From NCBI GenBank assembly GCA_020881915.1, contig JAJFPB010000007.1, positions 2,480,001-2,544,000 of the forward strand: a stretch of 64,000 nt of DNA. Direction: 5' to 3'. Positions 1 to 10,877 of this stretch are shown here, piece after piece. Numbering within the stretch: the first letter of the stretch is position 1; every line of letters begins with the position of its first letter. The notes beneath the pieces were generated by a model that saw only the letters and a program-made list of their open reading frames with translations, made no database searches and was not told where the DNA came from. The DNA comes from Paramyrothecium sp. XJ0827. Lineage: Eukaryota > Ascomycota > Sordariomycetes > Hypocreales > Stachybotryaceae. The translations under genes were made by a program, and so were the position numbers.

Positions 1-713
1 ACAAGGTTCCAGAGGCGACTGTCGATGGGACTTTTTTGAGCATGGACATCGGCGTACACCAAGCTGGACGATTTCAGGATTCGGGGTAGTTTCGTCTCAA
101 TAGACTCAATCGATAGCGCCTCGTCAGCATTGAATATATCTCGTGCAGCGTCCACGCCGTTTCTGTATCCCGACCATTGCTCTTCTTTGGGGTCTTTCCG
201 CTTGACAAACATCCGGAAAATGTAATCCTCTAGTGTCGGTCCTGTGTTTTGAATGACGGCAACCGATTCGTCATCGTTCCAGCCGGTCAGCCATAGGAAG
301 TTCGATTCTTGTCGATATTGGTGGAAGACAGCGCCTGATTTATATTGCAATGATGCAGCAGGAAGAATAGCGATGCTGCCCTGCGTCATGGACTGCGCAA
401 GCGCGGCTCGACGATCGGCATATTCTTGAGCGGTGATACCGGGGGTTACTAAAGTCGTATCGTCAGCAGGAGGCACCAATCTCGGGTTCGAGATTCCAGA
501 TCAATCCTTACATTCACCGGCTTTCAGGAGATGCGGATGGGTTTCGTGAACGGGCTGCCCGAACAGGAGCTCTGAAGCCGGAACTACATTGAAGAGCCCT
601 GCTCGGGGTTTCGAGGTAGTGAAGCATCTTCTCAACCGGAATGCATCCTGCCGAGCGCTTTGCGGGGCCTGCCGCAGCACAGATGTTCGCAACGAGCTTC
701 GGAATAGCTTCAT
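1..713 (-). CDS. ICP55: ICP55-like mitochondrial Xaa-Pro aminopeptidase, N-terminal part (cut by left edge)
   Basis: Two minus-strand exons, 512-713 and 1-448, with a 63-nt GT-AG intron (449-511); the gene continues beyond the left edge. The first 40 or so residues are Arg/Ser-rich with few acids, as in a mitochondrial presequence. They are followed by FGQPVHETHPHLLKAGE and, across the splice, LTPGITAQEYADRR, the conserved start of intermediate-cleaving aminopeptidase ICP55. The AMP_N (aminopeptidase P N-terminal) region follows, with FHQYRQESNFLWLTGW. Known family role: removal of one residue after mitochondrial processing peptidase cleavage, which stabilises imported proteins. The metal-binding creatinase-fold domain should lie outside the window. 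Joining the exons restores frame exactly (TTA Leu at the junction), which supports the intron. About 217 residues are visible. Confidence 0.85.
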
Positions 714-1431
714 TGTCTTCTATGCTGACTGGTATCTAGTGGGTACAGGCAAGGAGCAAAGGGCAACGAGTAGCAGGACCCCCTTCCTTTATGCGTGATC
801 GAATTGCGCACCAGCTTGCAACATCGTCCTATAGTCTTGCTAGCGAGCGTTTGGGCTGTCTGTCTGATTTCTGCTGGACGGAACCTCGGCCGTTGCAAAG
901 CTGTTGGTGGGAGAATGGATCCCAATCAGGAATCCCCTCCAGAGCGAATTTAGATGCATACCTGTATGGCCGGCCCAGAAGAGCCCTACCCCCAAGTACC
1001 GGCCTAACTGAGCAACTGTTTGTTTGCAACGGGCGAGAGGTTCGTTGCTGGTGCGCCGGATGGCCCGTGCGTGTTTTTGGGCTGGTGGCCCAATCCGGTG
1101 TAGCGCTGTTGTGCCAAGCGCGAAGTCTGTGGGTAATCATCAACATCAGAGCTCCTCTGCACTCTCGTTTCTCCCACGCACAACCTTCCCTCACACCTGT
1201 CAAAAGCCCGTCGACACGAGGCGATTGCTTGGAGCTGCTCTGACCTCTTCCCGCATACAGGCTGTCCTTCCATCAATGTCGACCTAGCATCAGTTACTGA
1301 TCTCACTGTGGGCTCGCACTCTCGACGTGTCGCCTCCGCGTCGCGTGCGTCCACGGCTCCAGCCCCTCCACCACCCAACTACTCCACGCTCCGGACTTCT
1401 TGGCCCCGGAGCATGTTGACAGGCTAGGTTT
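714..1431. promoter_or_regulatory. Divergent intergenic region ICP55 / DBF4
   Basis: This 718-bp region separates two divergent starts, so it should carry both promoters and 5' UTRs. It is mildly GC-rich. The open frames inside it are short and unrecognisable. I see no clear TATA box or repeat. Confidence 0.4.
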
Positions 1432-3487
1432 ATGGCAGCCGTATCTCTATCTCCCACGCCTGTCCCGATTGCGGCCATGTCCTCCAGACGAGGTCCCCTG
1501 ACCAGCAACCCCAACGTCGCCAACTCGCCTTTGCGAGCGGCCTCTACCCTGGCCGCCTACGGCAAACCGAAACGGTCCTATGCCAACTTACAGCGGGAAG
1601 AACCATATGGGCAGGCACCCCCTCTAAAGAAGCAGGTGCTCGAGAATGGGGCGCAACGAGCCGTTCGTTCTCCCACAAAACCGACACAGAGAAGCCAGGT
1701 TCTTGTCCAGCGTGCCCCCACGCGTCCAGCGACCAAGGAGCGATCCACCAGGGCACTGGCAGCTCCTAGAACCGTGCAAGATGTCGACACGGAGAAGGAA
1801 GTCTGGAAGAAGCACCACCGGGCTAAATTCCCCAAAATGGTCTTCTACTTTGAAAGCATCCCAGATGACATTCGGGCAAAGCTGACGAAGAGGGTCACTT
1901 ACCTTGGTGCTGTGCGTCTCAACTTGAAAAGCAACAGGCTTTGATTATCGATTGGCTGACTTTCTTGCAGCGCCACGAACCCTTCTTTTCCATCGATGTT
2001 ACACATGTCGTGACGACGCGTACCCTGCCGCCCGAAAGGTCCGAAGCTGAAGATGCCGACTTGATTGAACACACGGAGCAGGAGCTTGAGGAGCAGCCGC
2101 AAACGATCAACCCGTCTCTTCTTGACAAGAATACTGCGACACGCCGCAAGTTACTCTTTGAGTTTCGCAACGCTGCCACTCGTCCCCAACAAATCGACGA
2201 TCCAACGAAACGCAGCAAGGTTGCTCGCAACAACGATGTTCTCTACAAAGCCCGGGAGATGGGAAAGAAGGTTTGGTCATTAGACAAATTCCAGAACATG
2301 CTGTCAGTTCTTCTGGAATCAGAGCCGCAGCACAACTATACTACCAAGGCAACAACGCGTAGCCAGTACGGCGCTTCGAAAACCGCCAATGAGCCTAACC
2401 TTCACCAGCTCTTGCAACATGAGCGGTTGAATGGTCCATCTGATCGGGACCCAACGGCAGTGAACAGGGAGTTGACTTACTTCAAGGGTCCCTACTTGTA
2501 TATCTGGGATATGGATGAGAAGCAGAAGCCCATGATGGTGCGTGAATATCCGAAAGTTGCGAACAAGGCAGATGGAGAGTGGCCTCAGTTTCGCAGTGTG
2601 GGTAATGGCCGCTGTCCCTTCGTCGAAGAGGTGGACATCCCAGAAAAATCGCTCAGGAGGACGCGGGAAGAGGAGAAAGTAAAGACAGTCAGACGCGAGG
2701 AGCATGTGCCGCATCTCAAAGCCCCCGAGATTCCTGTCCCAAAGCCGGTGACAGGCAAGCGGCCATTGACGGAAATGGAGGACGCGCCGAACAAGATTCG
2801 AGCAGTGACGCCCACGGAGATCTTCAACCCAGCCAAGGCCGTCATGTCGAAGCAGACAAGCCAGCAGAACGCCTTTACTAGCAGGGCTGAGGGCGGGCGT
2901 CTCTTCGCTGGCGAGCCTGTAGCATCTGGTGTACAACCATCAAACATCACATCCGCTATCAGGTCTCAGATGATCTCGTCGACTTCTGGCATCAATGGTG
3001 CTAAAGCAGGGACTAGCAAGGAAGTCCATGGTCTTCAGCGGAAGGTTCTTCAGAAGGTCGCCCCTGCTTCTCATGACCTAAGCTCTCGCCGACCCGTTGA
3101 GGTATCAATGGATGTCGCCTCTAGCCGATCGACCACGATGGGTCGACCGACTTCAAAGACGGTGCATAATGTAGACGAAGACAGCCAGAGAACGGCCGAG
3201 GGCAAGGAGAGGAAGGCGAGCACGCAGTCTTTCAAGAGCAAGAAAGACTTGAAGCCTGGCTACTGCGAGAACTGCCAGGACAAATTCCGCGATTTTGACG
3301 AGGTATGTCAGCACGCCACCATCTTGTAGGACAATGACTTACCATGTTACAGCACATTCTATCTCGGAAGCACCGCAAGTTCGCAGACAATGACGAAAAC
3401 TGGACTGAGCTGGACCATCTACTCTCGCAGCTGAAACGCATGCCTAAATACGCTAACATGGAGTCGGACGAAGGCGAAGCCTGGTAG
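1432..3487 (+). CDS. DBF4: Dbf4/Dfp1-type regulatory subunit of Cdc7 kinase (DDK)
   Basis: Three exons: 1432-1911, 1971-3302 and 3353-3487, giving 648 aa. The product should activate the Cdc7 kinase that phosphorylates MCM at replication origins. The basic, Ser/Pro-rich N-terminus leads into a BRCT-like motif N (about residues 133-270: FPKMVFYFESIP, then FFSIDVTHVVTTR across intron 1, and KAREMGKKVWSLDKFQNML). Motif M follows at about 325-380 (TYFKGPYLYIWDMD, WPQF, CPFVEE). A C-terminal DBF-type zinc finger has C592, C595, H605 and H611. Intron 2 (50 nt) splits the finger just before its first His; joining gives FDE-HILSRKHRKF in frame. A downstream in-frame ATG at 1477 (MSSRRGPL) is an equally good start. 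The region between motif M and the finger is low-complexity and probably disordered. Confidence 0.92.
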
Positions 3488-4887
3488 CACGAATCACAAA
3501 CCTGACGCATCTTATACCCGCTCGCATTTTTACCTTTGATCTGGCTAATGAAACACCACCGACTACCAGGTCATTATCGCAGTCGCAGTGACAATGGAAC
3601 CACCATAATCGCTTGGTTTGTCACGAGGAAACTCGTACCTTAGGGACACACATCAAATGAAAGACACGCGCCGGAGCACGGCGCCTCATCCGAAGCTCTC
3701 TTGACAACACAAACACGGTGCCCATCATCCTTCGAACGACGTCAATTTCTTCACTTCTCCGAATACGGAATGCATGCGACGGGCGCACAGCGGCATGACC
3801 TAGCATTTTTGGACTTTATATTATATCATAGCAGTGGCGTTATCTTTCACTTGCGCAGACGTTTCAGGTTCCGACTTGGCGGTGATGCGCTCTCGGGTTG
3901 TATAGGACATGAGCAGGCATTGAGACTGTTGCGGCAGCAAGTTTTCGACGACGGTGGTTGGAGGAATCCACCGCGTCGAGGCAGATCCTGCCGGCCATTG
4001 CGTTGCACATATTGAGTAGATTATGTATATGTAGCTGCATTCTACAATCAGAACCCTTTGAAAACGTGGAGTTTGCGTTCCTAATCTCTGGGGTGATTCT
4101 AAATAAGCTGAACGATGAAGAGGACCAGCCTCTGGGTTACTTGTAATGGTGTCGAATGGCTGCCACCTCAGCACACGGTCAGCCAGTGTGTGGCATTGCA
4201 AAGTTGGCAGAATCTATATTTGGCTTGTCACCGCCGAACCACAAACAAAAGGCAATTCCAACCGCAAATCAGTGCTCTCACGAGGCGACGCTCACCGTAA
4301 TGGTTATACTGAGGTAACGTGCTATCCCGCGCGGTGGAAACGCTTCCTACCAAGGAAAACGGTGAAATAAAAAATGCAGGGCGCAAGCCTCCTTTCCGAG
4401 GCGTGCCCATGAATAAGGTAGGTAGGTAGGGAAGCATCATATCGGAATATGGCGGTCACATGCTTCTCATTGGTGCAGCCTGCCTGTGCCGCAGCTGCAG
4501 GACTGTGCAGGCAACTGGCTGAAATAACAAGCCGCCAAATTATTGAAGAGGATGCCAATTTTGGGGCTGGCGCCTGCTGGCCGTTCCTCAGGATCTAAAG
4601 TAATCCCAGAAGGGGAAGGCAAGGTCAGGGTCAGGGTCAGGTCGCGGTAAGAGAAAGTGCTCTTACCAACTACCTTACCTTAGAAATTCATCCAGGCCGG
4701 AACATCCCGAATTCTTGTCTCCATCCAAACATTACCACTTCACTCACTACCTTGCCATACCTTGACCTAATCTTACCTACCATTACCTTACATCGACCAC
4801 AATACTCCAAAGGTCGATTTGGCTCTTCCTTTGAGCATCGTTTCTGTGGTTCCCTCCTCAGCCTATCGCGTTGCTTTTCTGCCCGTC
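3488..4887. other. Intergenic region DBF4 - PAL (1.4 kb)
   Basis: No gene is recognised. The left part should be the DBF4 3' UTR. The right part, up to the PAL start, carries ACCTTACC/GGTAGGTAGG tracts (4415-4430, 4661-4790) and a short AGGTCAGGGTCAGGGTCAGG direct repeat at about 4621-4641. Small open frames have no coding character. Confidence 0.5.
4661..4790. repeat. ACCTTACC/ACCTACC-rich island in the PAL upstream region
   Basis: Repeated short units such as CTACCTTACCTTA, CTACCTTGCCATACCTTGACC and CTTACCTACCATTACC cluster within 130 bp, ending about 100 bp before the PAL ATG. Their position suggests promoter or 5' UTR. Similar islands recur at several other intergenic sites in the window. 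Function is unknown. Confidence 0.5.
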
Positions 4888-7041
4888 ATGACCGGGGTTA
4901 CAGCCTCACCGTACACGACCTCTGTACTCCAAATCTGGAAGACAGTCCAAGAACTCAAGAACGGGACCCGGAACATAATTCTGGATGGGAACGGCCTGGA
5001 CATTGCCTCCGTCATCGCCGTAGCTCGCTTTGGAGTGAAGCCGCAAGTCAGCGACGATGAAGAGCTCGCCAAACGCCTCCAGCTTGGTGTCGACGCCCTA
5101 GCCGCATACCTCTCGAAGCAATGGATTGTTTACGGCGTCAACACAGGATTCGGTGGTAGCGCAGATACCAGGACCAACGATCTGATAGATCTTCAAATTG
5201 GTGTCCTGCAGCACACGCAAAGTGCCGTCATCACAACCTCGGATAAAGAGCCAGCGACCAACTCCGCCAGGGAGCCTCCCCATGTGATGCCGCCAGAATG
5301 GGTGCGAGGCGCAATCGTGGCTCGCGCAAATCAGAATCTCCGAGGACACAGCGCTGTTCGCTTGGAAGTGCTGCAGAACCTAGTGCAGCTTCTACACAAA
5401 GACATCACCCCCCTGGTGCCCATACGCGGAACCGTTTCTGCTTCAGGAGATCTCATGCCCATGTCTTATATCGCCGGAGCACTCACAGGCAACCCCGACG
5501 TTTTCGTGCAGATGGGCGAGGGGCCAGAGCTCAAAGTATTATCGGCCTCCGATGCACTCCGCCTGACGGGACTTTCACCGTCAGGCCTTGGACCCAAGGA
5601 AGCCCTTGGCTTGATCAATGGCACTGCACCTTCCGTCTCCGTGGGTAGTCTCGTGCTTTATGACGCCCAAAGGCTTGCTCATCTCTCACAAATGCTGACT
5701 GCGTTTGCCGCCGAGTCCATGGGAGGCAATGTCGAATGGACTCTCCCATTTATCCATGCTGCTCGTCCGCACCTAGGTCAGATCGAAGCAGCCAGCAACA
5801 TCCGCAGATTCCTCCAGGGTTCCCATTTCGTCGAAGGTCTCGAGCAACGGAAGCGTACCGGCGACGGACTTTGGCAGGATCGCTACTCGACACGAACAAG
5901 TCCTCAATGGATCGGTCCTTACCTCGAAGACCTTCTGCTTGCACAGCGTCAGATTGAGGTGGAGCTCAACTCGACATCGGACAACCCTCTAGTGGATGCT
6001 TCCACCGGTGAAGTATACTCGGGCGGTAACTTCCAGGCTGTGGCTATCACCTCGGCCATGGATAAGACCCGTCTTGCTCTCCAGATGATCGGCCGCATGC
6101 TCTTTTCCCAAGTCACTGAGATAATCAATCCATCAACCAACAATGGACTTGAGGCCAACCTCAATGCCAGCGACAGGGAGAATTTCACCATGAAAGGCAT
6201 CGATGTCAACATGGCGGCATACATGTCAGAACTTGCCGCTCTGGCCCACCCAGTCTCGTCCCATGTCATGTCTGCCGAAATGCACAATCAGGGAATCAAC
6301 TCTCTCGCACTCCTTTCCGCGCGGCGTACTGCAGAGGCTGCAGATTTGGTTGCACACATGTGTGCATGTCATCTCTACGTTTCGTGCCAAGCCGTCGACC
6401 TTCGAGCGAGTCACAGGTCGTTCCTGGCAGAAATCAAGGAGAAGGTGCTCAACGACACAACTTCGCAAGGAGTCTTTCATGCTTTGGGCTTGGAGGCTAC
6501 CAAGATCGATGCTCTGACGCAGATTCTCCTTCCCATTGTCGAGGCAACTTGGTACCATTGGAACGCTAATTCTTGGAAGGACCGCATTCCGCCGGTCATC
6601 GAAGCTATTGTGGCACCAGTGACTCGTTTCCTTGAAGCCGAAGGAGTAAACTGCACAATCTTGCAGTTGAATACATTTACCAAGGAATTTAGTAGAGCAT
6701 TCACTGAAGTCGCTGAAAGAAACTTCTTTCCCAACGCTACGACCCAACCAGATGCTGTGGCTACTCAGTTAGGAGACGGAACCTCTCAGCTGTATACATG
6801 GGTCCGTTCCAAGCTTGCCGTCCCAACACACTTCGGCATCGGCGATGATCCGTTATACAATGCAAAACGGGGTCTCTCGACGGACGGGAAGAAGACGATT
6901 GGGAGCTGGGTGAGCTTGATTTACGAGAGTTTGAAAGGGCCTTGCCTGGACATGGTAATGAATGGTGTTGAATCGTCGCGGAGAGCGCCACGAACTTCGC
7001 AGGAGTATGAGGAGTTATGCAAGCACATGGAGACACTGTAG
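4888..7041 (+). CDS. Phenylalanine/tyrosine ammonia-lyase (MIO enzyme)
   Basis: Intronless, 717 aa from the ATG at 4888. Class I aromatic amino-acid ammonia-lyase: deaminates L-Phe (and possibly L-Tyr) to cinnamate or coumarate. The MIO cofactor triad Ala-Ser-Gly is intact at about residues 185-187 (RGTVSASGDLMPMSYIAG). The catalytic loop is YGVNTGFGGSADTR (Tyr about 82). Later motifs are SSHVMSAEMHNQGINS and a C-terminal helical extension typical of PAL and absent from bacterial histidine ammonia-lyase. The substrate-selectivity pair reads His-Thr (LQHTQ, about 109-110), unlike His-Gln of yeast PAL or Phe-Leu of plant PAL as I recall them, so Phe/Tyr preference is uncertain. The frame is open upstream to about 4819 but contains no earlier ATG. 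Length fits fungal PALs (about 700-740 aa). Confidence 0.93.
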   Translation: MTGVTASPYTTSVLQIWKTVQELKNGTRNIILDGNGLDIASVIAVARFGVKPQVSDDEELAKRLQLGVDALAAYLSKQWIVYGVNTGFGGSADTRTNDLIDLQIGVLQHTQSAVITTSDKEPATNSAREPPHVMPPEWVRGAIVARANQNLRGHSAVRLEVLQNLVQLLHKDITPLVPIRGTVSASGDLMPMSYIAGALTGNPDVFVQMGEGPELKVLSASDALRLTGLSPSGLGPKEALGLINGTAPSVSVGSLVLYDAQRLAHLSQMLTAFAAESMGGNVEWTLPFIHAARPHLGQIEAASNIRRFLQGSHFVEGLEQRKRTGDGLWQDRYSTRTSPQWIGPYLEDLLLAQRQIEVELNSTSDNPLVDASTGEVYSGGNFQAVAITSAMDKTRLALQMIGRMLFSQVTEIINPSTNNGLEANLNASDRENFTMKGIDVNMAAYMSELAALAHPVSSHVMSAEMHNQGINSLALLSARRTAEAADLVAHMCACHLYVSCQAVDLRASHRSFLAEIKEKVLNDTTSQGVFHALGLEATKIDALTQILLPIVEATWYHWNANSWKDRIPPVIEAIVAPVTRFLEAEGVNCTILQLNTFTKEFSRAFTEVAERNFFPNATTQPDAVATQLGDGTSQLYTWVRSKLAVPTHFGIGDDPLYNAKRGLSTDGKKTIGSWVSLIYESLKGPCLDMVMNGVESSRRAPRTSQEYEELCKHMETL

Positions 7042-7515
7042 CATTGTTAGACAAAGGAAAGACTGGACACGTCTTATGTCCCTCATTGGGTTCATAGAAT
7101 TAGTCTTGTACATATACACCCGAATTTGCTAGCCAGGAGATACTCTAGACGAAGCCGTCTACTGCGTCTCAGAGAGACCGTAGAATAGCAAGCGCGGTAG
7201 AGCAGGATTCAATATGAAGTTATTATTGATTGTTCTTCCAAAATAAACAAACAACTCCTAGGCGTGATTACTTCGACTGGATATTAAGCCAACAGATCTG
7301 GGGTATGCTCGTTGGCTTGGGTATGGCACCGTGTAAAATAGAATGAGGCACTGTCCAAGCTGCATATCTCCAGCAGCCCCTCCACTCCTCCATCTTGCCT
7401 TGCTTCAGTCATCCCAACAACATCATAGGAAAGGAACTCGGAGAAGAAAACCCTTTCAGCTCGGGAGGTCCAGCTAATCGCCATAGTGATATATTGTTCC
7501 TGCGCAAGTGACAAC
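7042..7515. other. Intergenic region PAL - ATG12
   Basis: 474 bp between two same-strand genes; it should hold the PAL 3' UTR (AT-rich near 7200-7260) and the ATG12 promoter. Nothing else is recognised. Confidence 0.4.
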
Positions 7516-8049
7516 ATGGACCAAGCCATCGTTCCCTCGGCATTTTCGCAAGATGGCGCAGAACCTCCGTCGCCGGCAGCTTCACCCGTCCCAGAAGATG
7601 GTTCTGACTCGCCGGAATTACCCCTTACCATGACTGCCTCTGCTGTGCTCGCAGATCTACCACGTGATGCCACAGCAGCGCTGGCGAGCGCGGGTGCTTT
7701 TGCACAGGAGAAGGTGGTGGTACGGTTCAAGCCCGTGGGGTCGGCCCCGAGCCTCGCTCAGGATGTGTGCAAGATCAGCTCTGCACGCAAGTTCGAGGAG
7801 GTGGTGCGTTACCTGCGGCGCAAGCTGCGGTGCAGGGACACGGACAGCGTGTTCCTCTACGTCAACAGCGCATTCGCACCGTCACTGGACGAGGTGGTGG
7901 GAAACCTGCACCAGGTACGTCTTGTAGTACGAGAGCATTGATATCACACACGTCTACCATGACTGACAACACGGGAATGACTTTAGTGCTTCAAGAATAC
8001 CAACGATCAACTTGTGGTTGCCTATTCTATGACTCCTGCTTTTGGATGA
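7516..8049 (+). CDS. ATG12: ATG12 ubiquitin-like autophagy protein
   Basis: Two exons, 7516-7914 and 7987-8049, give 153 aa. ATG12 is conjugated to ATG5 by ATG7/ATG10, and the conjugate promotes ATG8 lipidation during autophagosome formation. The first 60 or so residues are an acidic, Pro/Ser-rich tail. The ubiquitin-like fold follows ([48 protein letters not shown]). Exon 2 supplies [20 protein letters not shown], ending in the C-terminal Gly used for conjugation. The 72-nt intron (GTACGT...TTTAG) lies in phase 0, and the splice is required to obtain this conserved end. The start is the first in-frame ATG. It is convergent with the PanB gene, with 155 bp between stop codons. Confidence 0.95.
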
Positions 8050-8204
8050 TGACGAATACGTGCCCTCTGGTATCTCTGCCAAAAACGCTCCAAACCCAAA
8101 CTCCGAGGATGCAATGCAAGATGTTAAGCGCTGAATGCGATGCAAATCGCCAAAATGACCAACCAGTCCAGACTCTATCGATGCGAAACTCCAGGTCCCT
8201 CGCC

Positions 8205-9268
8205 TCAAATATCCTTGACGGCGTTCGAGAAAGTCTCCAGTTCCTCCTGCGCAATGGGATAGGTGTGTTCCGTGGCAGGGTACTCTCTGCTCTTCACCTC
8301 ATCCCTGTATGATTCGATGGCCTTCATGGACTCGGCCCACACGTTGCCGTACTGCTTGACAAACTTGGGCAGGAAACGACCCGGGGGAAAGTTTCCAGTC
8401 ATGTCAACCTGGACAAGGACCTGGCCGGAGCAGCCGTTGCCGGCGCCGATGCCGATGGTGGGAATGGATAGCTTTTCGGTTACAAGAGCGGCAACCTCGG
8501 CCGGGACGGCCTCGATGACAACGGCAAAGCACCCGGCTGCTTGCACGGCCAGTGCATCCTCCAGAAGTCGCATGGCGCCGTGGGAGGTTTTGCCCTGGAC
8601 TCGGAAACCTCCGAGTGCGTGCTGCCGCTGTGGAGTGAGACCCACGTGGCCAAGGACAGGAATGCCGGCTGTGGTGATCTTCCGGATCGTGGGTGCCATT
8701 TCCTTCCCGCCCTCGATCTTGACACCTTGGACTCTGCCCTCTTTGATAAAGCGGATGGCGGTGGTTAGGGCTTGTTCTGGAGAAATCTCATACGTCCCCA
8801 TTGGCAAATCGCCGACCTACATGAACACGATTAATATACTTGCAAAGACGGTTCAGAATATAATGGACTTACAGTAAACGCAGCCGAAGTAGCACGTGCA
8901 ACAGAGCGACAGTGCAGCAGCATCTCTTCCAAGACAACCTCGCTCGTATCCTCCATGCCCAGCGCCACCATGGCCAAGCTGTCGCCGACAAGGATCATAT
9001 CCATGCCAGCATGATCGGCAACGTGTGCACTAGGGAAATCATGGGCAGTTATCATCGTGATGGGCTCCTTCTTCCTGTACAAGGAGCGCAAAGTGCCCAT
9101 TGTGACTTTCTTGCGTGCATTGGCAGCAGGCGAGCCCAATGGAGAGTGAGAGCTGTGCCTCTGTTGGGACGTGACAGCTAACAAGGGACGGACGGTGAGG
9201 GTAGTTGGTCGCGTGCTACGGCCCAGCTGGGCGGCGCACGACCTTGCAAATGTGCCGACGAGTGACAT
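8205..9268 (-). CDS. panB: Ketopantoate hydroxymethyltransferase (pantothenate synthesis)
   Basis: Two minus-strand exons, 8873-9268 and 8205-8816, give 335 aa. The enzyme adds a hydroxymethyl group from 5,10-methylene-THF to 2-oxoisovalerate, forming ketopantoate, an early step to pantothenate and CoA. Residues 1 to about 50 are Arg/Ser/Thr-rich with almost no acids, consistent with a mitochondrial presequence as in other fungal PanB. The TIM-barrel motifs are complete: MITAHDFPSAHVADHAGMD, VGDSLAMVALG, GDLPMGTYEIS across the splice, GKTSHGAMRLLEDA, VIEAVPAEVA (catalytic Glu) and IPTIGIGAGNGCSGQVLV. The 56-nt intron (8817-8872) has GTAAGT and TAG ends and restores AFTVGDLPMG. The start chosen is the ATG at 9268; the frame extends upstream but has no earlier ATG. 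Confidence 0.95.
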
Positions 9269-10877
9269 GGTTGGGTACCTCGAGGGTATGGCTGAATGTG
9301 TATATGAGGCTGGGTAACGCGAGGCTATTGGCCAGGTACCATACAGCAAACCTAGGAAAAGTGCAGTCTGATTGGAGGGGGTTTTCTTGGAGGCCGGGTG
9401 GACAAAAAAAAGGGAAATGTCTTTTAGGGAAAAATGATGAAGTAACTACGATGAGGTCTTTGGAGAAGTAGAAAGAAAGGCCGATAACTTAGCGGCGAGA
9501 AAGGTGGTTTTATTACCCGCAGTCATGATGGTTTTTACGTTGTAGAATTGAGTATCTCTCAGAGTGGCCCATGGTGTTTTTTCCATCTCGCCGAGTGTGG
9601 TCCCCAGCGCCGCGCCCGGGCCCCGCCCATCAGCCTAATTTTTTCCCCCTTTCGAAAAGGCGGGAACGCCTCCAGGGGCGACTGGTACCTGGGACTACTA
9701 GCCCGTTTGGTTGGGGTCGCGCTGCATAGCCCGAGGCTTCTGGCTTATTAGGATGTTGCGTGGGAAAGCCGCGGGGTCCGCTGTGGGAAAATGGACCGGA
9801 GGAGCCGAGGCAAAAACGTCTGGACCGGACCGAGATGAGTGCGTTTCTTAGGTAAGCACCGGGGAATTAAACCGCGTCCAATCTGTGGGTGGCTGGTGAA
9901 CCTCCAAGTGTGGCGTCGCAACGGGTTCGCATTGGGAGAAGCAAGCCGGTGGCCGTGCCGTGCCTGTACCCTTGCGTCGGCCTCCACACAAGGATCTGCT
10001 GCACACCTGGAACTCTAGCTCGCCTGGAAGATGCACATCATTCCATCTCATGCTTGTGTTCCTGGCAGCTTGGCTAGTGCGGGATGATGCGGGAAGAAGG
10101 GGCGGGACGCTCCCGCATGTGAGCTTTTCGCACGCCGCAATTGTCTATTGCGGGTGGCATGGGCGGTGCAGGGAGGTTTATACAGAGCATATGCAAAGGG
10201 TTCTTGACACCTTTGGTATTGCAAGGTAGCATTTGAATTTACAAGCTTCGCCGTAAGACGTGTTGAATTACTCCGAGTCGGGTAGCTGAACGAATGGCTG
10301 TTCTTTGGGTAGGGAGATCACACCACTGCACACATGTGCAAGTGCTGGGCAGTAAGGTAAGGTTAGGTTCTTTGGGTACCTTAGGCAGTCCAACGGGACC
10401 GTCTCGACCGTCGAGGTCCTGTATAATGACGCTGTTCATTCAGTGGGAGAGGCACGATAGGATAAGAACTAGACCATATGCGGGCTGCATCGGGACCCGG
10501 CGGGTGATAGTGTTCATGCTGGCAGGCGCCTACCGGCGCTAAATCCTCGGCGGATAATGTTTCGTGGCACCTTATCACAGGTTGCCCACCTCATTGCCCC
10601 TCGTGACCTGACCATTGACTAAAGGCCGGGCTTGGACATCGACATGACCTCTTTCCTTTGCTCTCCCATGACTGCTGGACTTGCCACAACTCCTGACTGA
10701 AACCTTCAGCATACCTCCATTCGAAAGACTTTCCCCGAGAGCATCCACAGCCTTGTTTTTGTCCGTTTTTAGAATCCCTTCATCTCCATCTCCAACGAAC
10801 CCCAAGCTCTTTTGTCATTGCTAGACCGGCCAACCCCGGAAAACCCCCACATTCGGAACCAGCTATCAACCGCCACC
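9269..10877. other. Divergent intergenic region PanB - Ubc8 (1.6 kb)
   Basis: No gene is recognised. It should contain the PanB promoter at its left and the Ubc8 promoter and leader at its right (CT-rich near 10640-10810). An AGGTAAGGTTAGG...GGTACCTTAGG island lies at 10351-10386. Open frames here lack family resemblance. Confidence 0.45.

Noticed and set aside
4819..4887. Upstream extension of the PAL reading frame
   Set aside because: The frame is open but begins at TTG and has no ATG before 4888; PAL length and start context fit 4888.
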